The notes under the pieces are model-generated. The model was not told where the DNA came from. It worked only from the letters and a program-made list of their open reading frames with translations, and made no database searches. Of a stretch of DNA of 64,000 nt, positions 1 to 14,100 are shown piece after piece (position 1 is the stretch's first letter; every line of letters begins with the position of its first letter). Made by a program: the position numbers and the translations under genes. The stretch is from Acheta domesticus (lineage: Eukaryota; Arthropoda; Insecta; Orthoptera; Gryllidae), in NCBI GenBank assembly GCA_031308135.1, contig JAHLJT010009419.1, positions 37,069,221-37,133,220 of the forward strand. Direction: 5' to 3'.

Positions 1-253
1 TAATTTGAGATCAAGTTCAAGTTTTTACAAGCAATACATTTGGAGTTAAAAATAATTAAACATCTCGACATTGGAGAAAAATTAATATATTTCAATAATT
101 GTAACTTCAAAAATAATGTATTCCCGGCTAAACAAAAAAATACGTGTCTCTTACTTTTCATAATAGATAGTGTAAAAAAATATTAGAGAATTTGAAACAC
201 TTCAGGTTTTTTTCTGTCCGGTTTTACGTGGAATGACCCAATTGCAAGCCGTG

Positions 254-301
<48 letters not shown>

Positions 302-3300
302 ATTACATAATGAGTACAGAAAAAGGAATAAATACTTCTTGAACTTTACAATTTTACTAAAGAAAACAGTGAAGGTGGCAGTGACAGCAATGGAGACATT
401 TCTGAGAAAGCAAATGACATGGGTGAGGAAATCAAGAATTCTGGTATATATTCTAGTGAAGAAGTAAAAAAAGAACAAAAATAAATATCCAATATTATCC
501 AAAAAGTAGGAAAAGCAGCAGTCGGAACTTAGTGAGTGAGAGGAGGAGGAGCTTGAAGAGATGATGAGAAGGAATCAGCAAGATCTGACACTTGAAAATC
601 ACATATCAAAAATATCAAGGCAGCTTTGTCGTAGTGAATTTTACAACTTTGGACAAACAAAACTTCAGTCAAGCTCTCACAGATGATTATTGAAAAAAGA
701 ATACAAGTGTTCGAATCGTTAGCACCTTACATGACAGCATCAGCACACAGAACTCTGGGAAAAAGAAGGCAATGTTTTTTTTTTATAAAAGGATAGGCGG
801 AGATAGATACATTGCATCCGATGGTTCGTAAATATACAGCACGCCCACGGAGGTGATGATGGCCAGTTCACATTCTATTGAAGATCCTAGATATCCCAGC
901 AGCAAATGCATAGATATTGTTCAAGAAAAATGCAAGAAAAACATCTACTTATAGATTGCAAATTATTCGCAAGATAGTAGATAAAGTATCGTCTGAAAAT
1001 GTTAAATATTACCCTCCACTCTTGATAAAAAGCACTGTTACACCTAATTATATGAAAACGAAGCATTGCCAATTGAGAAAGCAATTATAGCAACTCCTGT
1101 ATGTTGTATAAATTGAAAGTTTGTGTACGGAAAATGCTGAGAGAATCAAAATCAGCATGCCTACACTGTTTAATTTTTTGCTTTCTCCATTAATATAAAC
1201 ATTATATTTTCATAAACTAACAAATTATCATTAACGTTTTCATTCATTGCTCAGTATCTTCTCTATTATTTCAAGTTCTGTAAAAGTTTCTACAATTTTG
1301 TATTTTGTAACCTCAAACTTTTTGAAATATAATGTATTAAAATGTTCCAGAAATATGTGCATTTATTCATTTATTCACTTTACATTGCAGTACGTAAGAA
1401 AAATCTACAATATTAGCTTTTCATGTGCTCAGGAGATCATGTGTCAAAATGACACACAACGGTCCTTCTGGGTAGAACGAAATTCCGGTCCTTGTAGAGT
1501 TAATAACCTTAAAAATAATTGAGGTAAAATTCTGAAACTCGAAAAAAATGTTTGGAAAGAATATGCATACTAGTAGACACAATAGTTCTTTAAAAACAAT
1601 GCGCCATACAGTTTCCATAAAACAATTTCTTGAACCTCAGAAAAATCTCAAAACTACAAAAAAATAATTTATAGTATCTCGATAATAATTATTTTCACTT
1701 CAATAAAAATTAGTTTTTTTTCGTTTCATATCTATTTCATTGACATTGGTTTATCCTTTTCTGAGTTTCAGTATTTCAAATTATTTAATTTCTACCGCAA
1801 CTTTAAACTTGAGCACTAAACATTTCGACTAGGGAAACAGCACCAGTAGATATATTTTTTTAATTGATCAATTGTTACAGTATTGACCACTTTTTCTTTA
1901 TTAAAACAATTGGAATAAATTATATTTCCATTCGACCTCAAGAAAATCGGTGTTTCCACTTCTTTGTTTGACAAGTGTTGCACACGAAGCCTTAGAAGAA
2001 AGTATTTTAAACTTAACTTTTCAATTAAGACACTTGCGTAAATCCTCGGTTGCAAGCAAGCAGACTGAGAGCGTGCCCTTGACTATTTTTCTCTCCTCTC
2101 CCATTGTCAGTTAAAAAAGGATATTGAGTTTTGGCTTCATGTATCTTTCGTATCCTTTGCGACGTATGATATGGCGTTGATAATTCCTTTCGTGATCGTT
2201 GCTTACCACACGTGTAATTGCGTCGCAAATGCAAGTAATGTAAAGGAAAATTAAAACGTGAAGAATGACAATAAGCACCAAAGATTACTGCGTGCTGTCA
2301 GGATTTAGGATCAATTTACTACTTGTAAAAACTATGCGTCAGTTGTAATATTCGAACATTATGCAGAGAAATAATAGGAAAGTACTTAAATATGCTAGAT
2401 AGAAATCTATATATGCAGTATTAATTAAAAAATCGTCCAAATATGCATTTTGCATGAATTTCACCAAAAAAACTACCAAAACATGCAAATATGCACGGAA
2501 AAAGTATGCATATTTTAAACTAGTTTTTCATGAAACATATTTACAAAGTGTGAATTCTCTACGAAACTTAAATAAAAACATGGATTTGCATGGAAGTCCT
2601 GATTCTATTTATCACTAAATATTTACTGATATTGGCAATACAATTATTTCTAACATTCCCCTGCTATGCTCATTGATTCTCTCGATGTTGTATTATTTTA
2701 TTGCTAATCTCGCTTTTGAATTCAATCAAAAAACAACAATACTCGTCTTAACTGCTCTATGTATTCTATACAGAACCACGATGACTAAGTTCTGTGGAAG
2801 AAAAACGTACTATTGAACTGATAGAGAATACGATGAATTAGCAGCCATTTATTTTTAAAAATCAAATTAACATTGATTTCTATACTTTTACACAACGTTC
2901 AAGAGCTGTCCATGTGATGTGATCAATTTCCCTATTATATTTTTGCTTATCGTCAGAGTAAATTCCCAGCTAATTCTGGAATATCTCTAACTGATACTTT
3001 ACATAATTTAATGGACTTTCTTAATTATATCGCGACGTCACTGACACTTACGAAACTTAGGATAAACGCGACTATCTATTTTCAGTTAACTTATTAAGAT
3101 TTTTCATCCCATCTACTAAGCTATCCTGATGTAAACCTTTCGGGAAATACGAAGTCTAACTTAAATCTAAAAAATATTTTTATCACAAGAAACCAAAATC
3201 ACAATCGCAATTACAATTTAACATAATATTGCAATTTATTGTATCTATAACGTAATATAATTACGTTAAACAATTACAATTTTACACAATTAGAATTTTA

Positions 3301-4600
3301 ATAACTCTTTTTATCTTTTACTCTACACCATGCCGACCTATAAAAATTCACCATGAAATATTCATCTCGCTATCATTTATCAATAACCCAGATTCTACTG
3401 ACAACTAACACTAAAACATACCAATTAATTAGGTGTTTCGGTCGCTTTCGTGAGAGTGAGGATTTCTAACTTGCTGCATTAGCCTACTTCAAATTTATAG
3501 TACCTCATGACAACTGGGCCGAGATAACTCGTAACAGCATGACGCTTTGACATTAAGCATGGATTCTATATATTTATTGATTCGTTGCTCTAACAACGTC
3601 TGTTCTTTGGGATTCTCAACGTCCTGAATACGTACAATCCCATGTAACAGCACACGATGCAAATACTCTCATGCAAAATACCCTGGGGCCTTTTGGCTTA
3701 TCACAATATGAAACGAGACAAGGGCGTTGAGTTAGAGCGTGAAAATTTACTGAATATCGAAAAACCCTTCGTGCCAACGTCCTTTGGAGGTCCCGACTAT
3801 TATGCACTATGATTTACAACCATAAATCGTAATATACTGTTCACAAAATAATTACATTTCCGGAATTTTTTCGCCTAGGATTATATCACATATTTAAGAA
3901 TATCAATATTCAATAGTTTAGCTGCGCGCGTTCAGATCATAATTGATATCTACTATTGAATTCAAATTTATTCATTTTACTTTCAATTGTCAAATCAAAA
4001 ATGTTCATATTTAATAATAATTCTGATTTCCTCACTATATTTATAAAAGTAACAGACTTGGGTACTGTTTTAATTGCGTCCAAGCGTGCATATATTAACT
4101 GTGGAAGAGATCTGAAATTATTGTAAAAACTGTCATTTTCCTGACGGATATGCTTGATATTATCGTAAAAAGTAATAAATGCACACATGTGTTCTGCATG
4201 AAATAGTTACTGGGTTAGCAGTAGTAAATTAACCATGATTATTATGTATTTGCAAGTTGAACGAGCTTAAGTAAAACTTATTATGGATTATTTACGTGTG
4301 ATGCCCAAATTGTGACAGATGGATGAATTTTGGTAGGAAAATGTTTTATTAAAGTGGAGAGTGCCTTTTAGTGGTGAAGAAATGATTATTTATATTTATG
4401 AGAATAAATACATGAGAAGCAAGAAGTGTAATTGAAGTAAAAGAGTAATGTGAAATGGGTATTAGGAGGAATTGAATGTGGGTCAATTTGCATCTACACT
4501 ACACATGAAACAAAATTGTGGTTAGCCTGAAAAGCAGTAAGTTATTTAGAGACTCCCTTTTGAGCATTTTTGTGCAACAAAATATTATTATTATTATTAT
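1..4600. other. Gene-poor AT-rich stretch downstream of the LRR gene
   Basis: I see no convincing coding region here on either strand. Open frames are short, AT-driven and lack recognisable motifs. Contents are simple repeats (a GT tract near 256-297), a small palindrome around a TGTGTCA/TGACACA pair near 1441-1457, and a block rich in ATGCA words near 2430-2600. A TTA-rich tract near 4586-4620 leads into the 3' end of the LRR gene. It probably holds old unrecognisable repeats, but no boundary can be drawn. Confidence 0.5.
256..297. repeat. (GT)n microsatellite
   Basis: About 21 uninterrupted GT dinucleotides. The run of histidine-threonine or cysteine-valine codons in overlapping open frames is a product of this repeat and not evidence of a protein. 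Confidence 0.95.
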
Positions 4601-4609
4601 TGTTATTAT

Positions 4610-4615
4610 TTTATT
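4610..4615 (-). terminator. Putative polyadenylation signal of the LRR gene
   Basis: The plus strand reads TTTATT, which is AATAAA on the minus strand, about 90 bases after the LRR stop codon. Spacing and orientation fit a polyadenylation signal, but the surroundings are a TTA/TAT-rich simple repeat where AATAAA arises easily, so this is a positional inference. Confidence 0.45.
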
Positions 4616-4704
4616 GTTATTATAACACAGAAACTTAATACGAAAATCGATCAATTAATTGTAATTTCCGGTTCAATTTTTTTCAATTGCAAGCCACTTC
4701 AAGC

Positions 4705-5195
4705 CTAGGGCGGGACAATCCGCCCTCGTTTGACTGCTTCTATCCAATTCAAGGAAGTGTTTTGACCGATATGCTGTCTTTTGGCATTCGCGCACATCAT
4801 GTTCACACAGAAAATCACATGGGCATTTCTGTGGTGGACATGTCCGCAAGAACAGGTCCACATCATATTCACTATGAGTGCGTCATCCTCGAGTAGCCAT
4901 TGCAGATCCTCTGCTCTACTTAGCTTACTATCTTGCATCCCCAGCATTCGCGTTGCCCTGCTCGGCAGTAACCAGGAGCGCATCACCCATTCGTTAATTA
5001 GGGCAATGGGGTTGCTGTTCACCATCACTTCTCTGATATCCGGCCATCGGATTCCGTCGTATTCCCACTCCCATCGTGTGATATGGTTATTTTCAAGATA
5101 AAGGTATTTTAAATTAGGGAGATTGGCTACTACGTTGGGAGGAAAATATGAAATCTTGTTTGAGCTCAGGCGAATTTCAGTAATGTTGGAGAGAC
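4705..5195 (-). CDS. LRR gene, coding exon 3 (last LRRs and C-terminal tail)
   Basis: The acceptor is TTTGTCCACAG ending at 5196; the exon continues in phase with exon 2 and stops at TAG (plus-strand CTA at 4705-4707). It encodes residues about 569-731: three further LRRs (motifs ITEIRLSSNKIS, LKYLYLENNHIT, IREVMVNSNPI), then a Trp/Leu-rich linker and a tail containing CSCGHVHHRNAH and a further C...C pair. An ordinary LRR C-terminal cap would follow NPI with W-x-C-D-C; here about 60 residues intervene before the first cysteine pair, so the cap is atypical. A long open frame on the opposite strand (4781-5101) is a shadow of this exon. Confidence 0.87.
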
Positions 5196-8100
5196 CTGTG
5201 GACAAACAGCAGCGAATCATCAGGAGAGACAGAGAAACTTGGGCTATCACATAGCATTTTGAAGAGTCGTGAAATAAATTTTACATCACTATAGCTAGTT
5301 CTACTTAATATAACAGACTTTCTCATACTAGTTGATTTCCTAATCTCTTTAGTCTGGGATTGCTCATTTGGTACTGTCACATCCTCTTTCCAGCTGCTAA
5401 AAGGAATTTTTCCACATTTCCTCAGATTTTAGGTCATCTAACTAGAATGTTAAAGAAAACTGAAACCGAGTTATATCAGCAAATTATTATTGAAAATTGA
5501 AAACTGTTTTTGAGATAATATCTAAAAAAGTGTTTCTAAAAAAGTGCAATTTTGAACTGCTTTTCGCAGAAAACTTTTGATTTTCAAGAACCTTAATTAG
5601 AAATCATTTCAAGCACTTATCCTAACAAATGCAATATTGGATCGAACCGCCCGTAATATATATATTAACGACGTGAGCGATTTTAACAGAAATTACATTG
5701 TGTAACTTTTGGAAAATGCAAATGAGCAGTGAAAATATTTCGATGCTTTTTGAGAAAATTTCGTTTCAGCTTTTCTCAAAATGCGCAAATTTAAAATATT
5801 GTTAATACAAAACATTTCAGTTTTCCAGGAATTTATCACAAATCATTTAAAGCAGTTGTACTCTCAAATGAAATAACGCACTGCAAAGGCCCATAACGAC
5901 ACTATCGATGTTAAATATATTAAAAATTACATTTGTGTAATTTTTGGAAAATCAAAAGTATAGGCCAAATGGCGTTTGTAATATTTTCACTGTAATTAGC
6001 ATTCTCTTTAAAAAAGTTAACTGAAAAAATTTGAAGACGATTTGCAAAAATCTTGTGTTTAATATCCTTTGTATTTCACAAAAAATGCTGGGAAAATAAT
6101 ATTTAAAAAAATTTATTTAACATTAACTAAAATAATTAATTTTAACACATTTTATATCAAGTAATATGTGTGTATATATGTATATATAAAATTATATATA
6201 TATATATATAATCAATAAAAAAAGTTGAACGAGGTGTTCCAAAACAATTCAAACTTTTGCAATTTTCGAAAATTCAGAGTTAACTATAAAAGTCGTGCCA
6301 ACGCTTTCTTCATGAGGGTACTTTATGTTATTTTTACAAGAAATTTAAAGAACAAACTTGGAAACATTTATGAGCAAATTTTCGAAATGTCTCAGGCTTC
6401 ATGAAAAGAAATTCAAAGAATTCCTGATCGGGAGCATCTTTTTTTTTGTGTAGATACTCATGACAAAGAATTAGATCCGCTTTTCTGCAAAGAGGGTTAT
6501 ATCGTTTTTTGAAATGGTTTTTGTGGGCCCTGGAAGAAATCTGGATGAAACAATTCATGAAATCTCCCCAATATATGAAAAACCTTTCGGAAATGTCCTC
6601 CAAATTCCCAAAGAGATTCTGACAGGGGGAATTTTTGGGCGATTTTATATTCGCTAACTCTAGTTGAGAAAAATCTTCACCAAAGGGTTAATCTTGGAGC
6701 ACTCACGCCTTTTTGGGGGGGGGCACGATGACTCGCTCGTTGTATTTTTTTCAACATCCAGAATTTTTGGCATTAATACGAGTATCGTATTTGAATAAAT
6801 CATTTTTCATTCTGTTAACATTTATTTATATAAATATTAATATTTTATTTATATTTATCTAACTTATGTTTTACATCACTTTAGAATGACAATGAGTGAT
6901 AACTAACTGTGAAAAACAATATTTAAACTTAAACTCCTAAAACACATTGCAAAAACTAGCAGTGATAAAACAGCACGTACTTTCTCCCCTGTAACTTTCA
7001 CGTAAAATTACGAGAAAAGCACTCCAATTTTCGAAAAATTGTACATGATCTAATTTCAAAACCTATTTTTGAGAGCAGATTTTATAATGGGAAAAATATG
7101 TATCTTTAATATTTTGGTTGTAGAAAGATGACTAAAATGTTAGCCACTAGCGTTGTTCACAGACAGACGTTTTGCCGTCAATCGATTTTTTGATATCATG
7201 GACCTAAAGAACATGGATTGTGCCTACACCACAAGTTAGAGGATTTTTTCTAAATTTAGCAACTAGATTTATCCACTTTGTTACATTTTCTTATTTAAAG
7301 GATCATTTGGAAAAAATTACACAAGAACTCACTCGTTGTAAAATGTACAATAGAGTCACCTTTAATCCAACGTCGACAAATATCAGTAATTTCCAGGGAC
7401 GTTCCACAAATCATGATGAACGTACTACGGAAAATTGTCTCTTCCGAAATGTCACCGTCCGCAATTAGACTACTCAACTAAGTGGTTCTTACCTGCAAAC
7501 AAATCTTCTGGTAATTCTTCAATAGCATTGTTATCTGCATTCAGAACTTTGAGCGATGGTGCATGTCGCAGCAACTTGTTGCTAAGAGTCTTGAGGTAAT
7601 TAATTGGCATTATTAGGTCTTCCAAATTCTCTAGTCCTTTTAATAGATTATCTGGCAATTGAAGCAGATGATTTGCAGTGAAATATATCTTTCTCAAGGA
7701 AGTTAATCCTGTAAAAATTTCATCTGGTGCAGACGTTAAGTTGTTTGAGGTTAGTGCCAGAACTTTCAGTTTAGACAGTCCGTTAAACATTTTCGGGGGT
7801 AAAGAAACAAAACCCATTTTTTCCAGGCATAGTAGTTCTAAATTTGAAAGCCCACTGAAAAGAGAAAATTCTGACTGATCACTCTCCAATATGTGTAATG
7901 TGTTGTCGGTCAAGTAGAGCGTAGTAAGATTGGATAATTGGGAAAACACACCTTTAGGAAGAACAGTCAATTTGTTGGATAGTAGGTCAAGCGTTTCAAG
8001 CATTGGCACACTTCTAAACACTTCTTCTGGAAGTGAAGCTATTTGATTAAACATTAGATTAATATGTTTAAGACCGTTGAGGTTATCAAATAGCTTAGAA

Positions 8101-11100
8101 TCGATGTACGTAAGTTTATTATGTGATAAATCAAGCTCTCTCAACCGAGTGAGGTTCGCGAGGTGCGTCGCAGGAAGAGACTGTAAAGAGCAGGCACTAA
8201 GGGAGAGACTGACCAGCTGACATAGGTTCTCAAAAACTCCGGAAGGCAGCTCAGTTATCTCGTTACCACTTAGATCCAGACTAGTGAGGTTTCTTTGCTG
8301 CGCAAATGCTTGGGCTGGGAGACCGTAAAACTTGTATCGAGATAATCTAAGTGATTTGAGGGGTTGCAGCTGCGCGAGAGTATCCCATGGAGACTCTAGT
8401 AGATTACACTCCGAGATATCGAGATCCTCGAGAGAAGGTAGAGATATTAACGGAATGGAATCAAGACGAACGTATATCAAGCGAAGGGTACGAAGGCTTT
8501 TCAGCATCTGGAACTCTGTGAGGGAGGAAGAGATCCAAGCCACGTTCGATAAGTTGAGTACTCTTAGATTTCTGAGATTATGGAAAAGGCCTGGTGGTAA
8601 TTGTAGAAATTTGCCTGCTAGTGACAAGAACTTAAGATTTATGAAATTTGACAGGCTGGAATTATTAATCCATAAAATTGGATTTTGAGAAAGGTCTATT
8701 ATTTCTATCGTAGAGCAATCGGCTAAGGTGTCAATGTCGATTATGTTGTTTTGAGAAGCGTTTAAGAAGTTAAGAAAACATGGCGATGGAAAAAATATCC
8801 TCGACACTTGATTTCTTGAGATGTCCAAATACTGGAACAAAAGAAACGTCTTATATACATTTTAATGGAGACTGGTCATTTGTGACAAGTCGAATATTAC
8901 ATTCACAATATTTTGCCTACATAGATACACTTTTATCGACATATTCCATGCGTCTGAAACTATCTGCAAATTAAAATAATGCCGAATCGGTGTTTATTTA
9001 CAATGATGACTTCTATATTTGTTTTGAAGAAATGAGTCGTTCTTTACACTCTCAACTGCTGTTTGAATTATGTAATTTTCCAGTTTGCAAGTTATTCATC
9101 AAAATCAAAAACATTTTAGTTATACAAGAGAAACTTCTAATGATAAAATATATCGATCTTGTTGCGTTATTTGTAACGATTACGTTACGTGATATAATAC
9201 TATTTGAACATGCAAAGGAAAAAAACCCTATCTAAAACATTGTATTTGTAGAAAGTTGTCAAAAAACTTCAAACACGCCTTTGCGTTATACTCTGTGGCA
9301 GAGGTTTGTTAGTTGTGCGCAATGGATCTTTATGGTACTGTAACGGAAGATTTACAGATCGATTTGTTGTAATGCCCGATGTTGTATATTCCCCACAACA
9401 CACACTAAAGATATGTTCAGAATTGGTCTTAATTGGGCCGATGAGAGGCGTATCTAGGGTATGGCAGGTATGCCACGAGCCATGGGGCGCCACTCAGAAG
9501 GGGCGCTATTTAGAGTGTACACGCGAAAACAAAATCAACCACCCTAATTAGGAGTAACAAGATAGGGGCGCAAATTCTATGCTTGCCGTAGGCGTCTGAT
9601 TGCCTAGCTACGCCTCTGGGGCTGATGAATCATTCGCCCGTCAACGACGGACTGATTTAGTCCTGCGGAAGTGGCCACATAACACATGATCGCAACAATT
9701 TAATTCAATTACGTCTTGCTTTACTTGGCGAGACTTAGGCCTGTTCGTGGGACTCATCAATCAAATTGCGCTACGCTCCTTCTACCGTGTAGCGGAGAAA
9801 GAAATTATCACTCGGGTGACGGAACAAGTGATTTAAATTTATCTCAGATACTTCTTTTAGGCCTCAGGAAATTTTACATGCAGTAAATCTACAGAATGGG
9901 ACATCCACTTTTACTTCCTCTCCGAAGGAGAGCGAACGAAGGGGTTTTTCGCCCACAAAAATCTACGACTTTGTTCAAATTTCAAACTGCAAAATTGCAT
10001 ATAACAGCTCGATATTTAATTGCATATACTAACGAAAAATGTAACTATCAAACGTAAAATGGCATACTGTGTCATTTTGCCCCAACGGGGCAAATTATTT
10101 TCATGAGAAATATGTCTTTCCAGATCGTGTTCCCTGTGCGGCATCTGTGACTGAAGTACATTGCGAGGTAGAAAAAGAGAATGAAGGCAAGACGGCGATT
10201 CACAAGTTCTATCAGTCCTTACATGGGAGAAGTGAAGCCGAGAATTGCAGAGAAACAGCAGAAGTTGCAGTCCTGTTGTGGTGTTAAAGCTAAAAAGAAA
10301 CTATGTTTTAACAAATCTTAAAATGATGATGAATATCCGAATTTTACTGGTGATGATGACCATGTTGCTTGTCTCTAATGTAAAGACATATAGTCATTCC
10401 AAATCAAGAGAGACATGAATCAAATGTCTGAAGTGTAATATGTGGGCCCATACTGAGTGTGGTGGTGTATTTGCGTCGTATGTAAGTAAGAAATGATATT
10501 TTTTTAATGTCATTTGCACCTATGCCATTTTACCGAAACACTCAGAATAAAATGACCTACTGGAGTATTTTCAAACTAGTGGTTCTACAACAGCACATAT
10601 TTTCCCGTATTATCGGAAGCAGCTACGTAGAATTAAAATATTGCACTTTCTGCCCTACTAACATGTTAGCTAATTTTTTAAAACGTCCAATTCAACCAAG
10701 AAGCGATCAACCACGGTGTAAGATATATATGTGTGTGTAACTAGTCGCCTTTAGGGCAAATTTTCTGAAGCCAGTTTGAGGCTAGTTCCCCTCTTGTCCG
10801 TACGGTGCGCATGATCGGTTTGGCTCGCGGTGTTAGATATACATCTTAAGATGACACCTTAAACTGTGGCTGTTACATATTACACGACCAATCACGACCT
10901 TTCCCAAATGAGACCCAAAGATTGCAGCACTTACATGCGAGAATTGTGAGAACTACCCTCACATAAGCTTCAGTTTTAGAGTGGGAGGGAACACACCTGT
11001 ATATCTTACACAGTGCGAACAACTCACTGATTTCATCGCAGTGTTGTCAAAACTATGTGAATTCCACAACTGCATAAAAATACATGCATAGTTTTGTAAA

Positions 11101-14100
11101 CTTGTATTAAAAGTCTGATACCATACAGCTTTATGAAGACACAACAATGACACATAATTCACAGAAATTCGAGACAGCGGAACGGAACTGCATAAAAATA
11201 GAATGCAAAAGTTTTGTAAACTTGTATTAAAAGTCTGATACCATACAGCTTTATGAAGACACAACAATGACACGTAATTCACAGAAATTCGAGACAGCGG
11301 AACGGAATTCAATTGTTGCGTTTCCTACATTGTCGATACACTCTCAAAGAGCTAGCAATTTTTATTTTTAATATTTGAAAAGAAATAATTTATTTAAAGA
11401 TTAATGTGTAAATGTATAACAAAAGGTCGAATGTAAAAACGAACAAAGAAATAATATACAAAATTGTAAATTCTAATTTACGACGCATTCGGCTGTCTAA
11501 AGCGCAGTAATTTTGCAGCGGACTATATTGTTTGTCACGAAATTATAGAAAAATCTACTCGTATTTTTGAAAATTTAATCATGACCTTATTTGAAGATGT
11601 AGTTTTGATAAATATTGACGAAAGTAGCTGCCACCTGTCACCACCCAAAGTACATTTTTGTGACATTATCCTAAATTTTTGGTTTCCTAATGGCAAAACG
11701 GAAAAATTAATTTTAGAATATTAAATAATACAAAAACCTCGTCCTAAATGGCAATTGTAGTCGTTTTTAGGGAAATGGCGTTTAAACGCTACTAAAAATG
11801 AGAAATTTGATGCTCTTTTTCAGAGAAAATCTTTGTGTTTACAAAAAACTTAATTTGCAGTGATTTGAAGTACTTACATTCACAATTATAATAATGGTTA
11901 CAAATTGCTGGTAATGTGCATATTAAAGATTTGAGAAACCTTTCAAAACAAGTCGAAAAAATGTCATTTTTGTACTTTTTGAAAAAAAAATGAATATGAG
12001 ATGACATAAACGCCATAGTGTTTTAGAGTACATTTAGTACTAATCCTACCAAAAGTTTACAGAAAAAAGCTTGAGCGGTTTTTGAGAAAATATTGATTTT
12101 GTAGTTTTTTTCAAATTCCACATATTGCAGGAAATATTGTGAAAAAACTACTAAAATTTTTAAAAAATGTACAATACCTTAATGAAAGAATTCACTTTGG
12201 AGAAGAAATTTTATTTGGAGGAAAAATCTCTACCTGCAATTTTATAGTTGGAGGAAGACGCCGACAAAAATTCAAACTTTTGAAATTTAAAAAATTCAGA
12301 GTTCTCAACCGACATTTGACCTACGCCCATTCTCTTAAATGACCTTTAGAATATCCAACAACAAAATTTAGTTAAAATTGTTGACGCCATTTTTTGAACA
12401 TTTTGAAAATGTCCCACGGGCTTCATATAAAGTACCCTCCAAAATTAAAATATCGGTTTTAAATTCAAAGAACTGCGAGATCATTTAGATGGATCAGGGA
12501 CAATTTTGGACAAAATCGGCTGAACGGCGTAGTCACTAACGTTGTTCAAAGACGGACGGACGGACGGACGGACAGATGTTTTGCTTTCATGTGGTTTTTC
12601 GGTATCAAGGACCCACAAAATAGAAATTATGTCTGCACCACGTGTTAGGAGATTTTTTTCTTAATTTAGAAACTGGATTTATCAGCTTTTTTGTTACCAG
12701 GGCCCTGTAATAAAAGTTTTTCTGCCGAAAATCCGCCATTTTTCGCGCAGCATTACATAATTTTCCCTATACTATACGTACGTACTTATAGTATACGGGG
12801 AAGCAAAAATGCATTATAACAGATATGTAAGACATATTGTCTTAACTACGCTATTCCAACTGGTTTAGTTTTCTTGTAATCTTGTAAAAAAAAGGATCCA
12901 AATTAAAAATTGCTGCTAGAGGAACATTTTTTTCTTTAGGGAATGTCATTTTAGGACAGTTTCCCTTAAAACCGAATTATGTGAACATGAAACACCAGGT
13001 GGACCAATGGGAGCTAGGAATTGTAATCACTGAGAGATTTATTGTTATTTTTTTGTTCAGTGGCCTGACTCCCGACTTGGGAAAACATCGACGTTTTGAA
13101 TACGGCATTGATTGCAATCGTCTTCCTCCTCTGTGACGACATGGAATGCAGAGATTCCACGCGCAATCTCAGCTCGACAACGCCAGAGGAAAATTGTAGA
13201 GATCGGCTTCTCTGTTCGGCCACTTCCAATCATTGCCACGTGAAAACTGGACCAAAAATCTTACGGAGAGAGTAAGATCTAACTTAAACCAATGTAAAAA
13301 AATATTTTGGAACACGTTTTGAAGAAACGATTCAGAGTTCTATTTGGGTTTTTTTCTGCTTATAACGTGAACATTTTTCTTTACTCTATTACCGCTTCAG
13401 CAACCTAGAATCATGTTTAATTTTGGTAATATATTTTCGTTTTCCTCGTTTACTTTCTTTTAACGTTTTAAGAAGAGAGTTGGGCGTATGGATGAATATT
13501 TTTTTCAATGGTTACTACAAGAACGCTGAAATGAATGGCGCAACAATAATTTTCAGTGAACTCTCTGGAAATAACTAATTGGTAATTGTGAGAAAGTGTG
13601 TGCTGTTGTAGCATCACTAGTTTTGTTTTTTGTAAGAGTATAAATGCTTCACTATTGAATATTGTAATTCTCGTGTGAGAACATTTTTGTAGGCTTGTTT
13701 AAAGTGAACAATTTAGTGAATTATGAGCGATGATACAGAGCTTACGATGGTTGGGAGGGATAAGCACACATTCAATTATTACCTACCTTGTTTTATTCAG
13801 AAATTCGAACCATGAACCAAGTGAAAGAATATTACGGAGAGACCGTTTTATGACTTTTTGTTAATATTCTTAACATTTGGCTTTAACATAAGGGAGATCA
13901 GAGAAACATTTTCTATTCTAATAAAAGTGAATTCAACGACATGTAACCAATATCGATACCACAAAAAGTATTGCACGAATGAATACAAAATATTTACAGT
14001 TTCTTCTTAAAGATTCTCGCATAGCCGTTGCAAAGTTTGGTAAAGATTAGTACGACACATACGTGGAATTTAAATACAGTAAACCCTCATTAACACGAAT

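Noticed and set aside
261..502. Open frames on both strands over the GT tract
   Set aside because: Their length comes from the dinucleotide repeat; no domain or start context supports a gene.
4781..5101. 106-codon open frame on the plus strand
   Set aside because: Antisense shadow of LRR exon 3, which has splice sites and LRR motifs.
8332..8688. 118-codon plus-strand open frame
   Set aside because: Antisense shadow of the LRR array in exon 2.
10959..11312. 117-codon minus-strand open frame with an internally repeated peptide
   Set aside because: The repetition comes from the tandem DNA duplication; no known domain. The plus strand gives equally plausible short peptides.
12547..12566. Spaced GACG repeats considered as a CRISPR-like or satellite array
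   Set aside because: Only about five 4-bp units that belong to the internal block of a dispersed repeat; no spacers or repeat units of suitable size.
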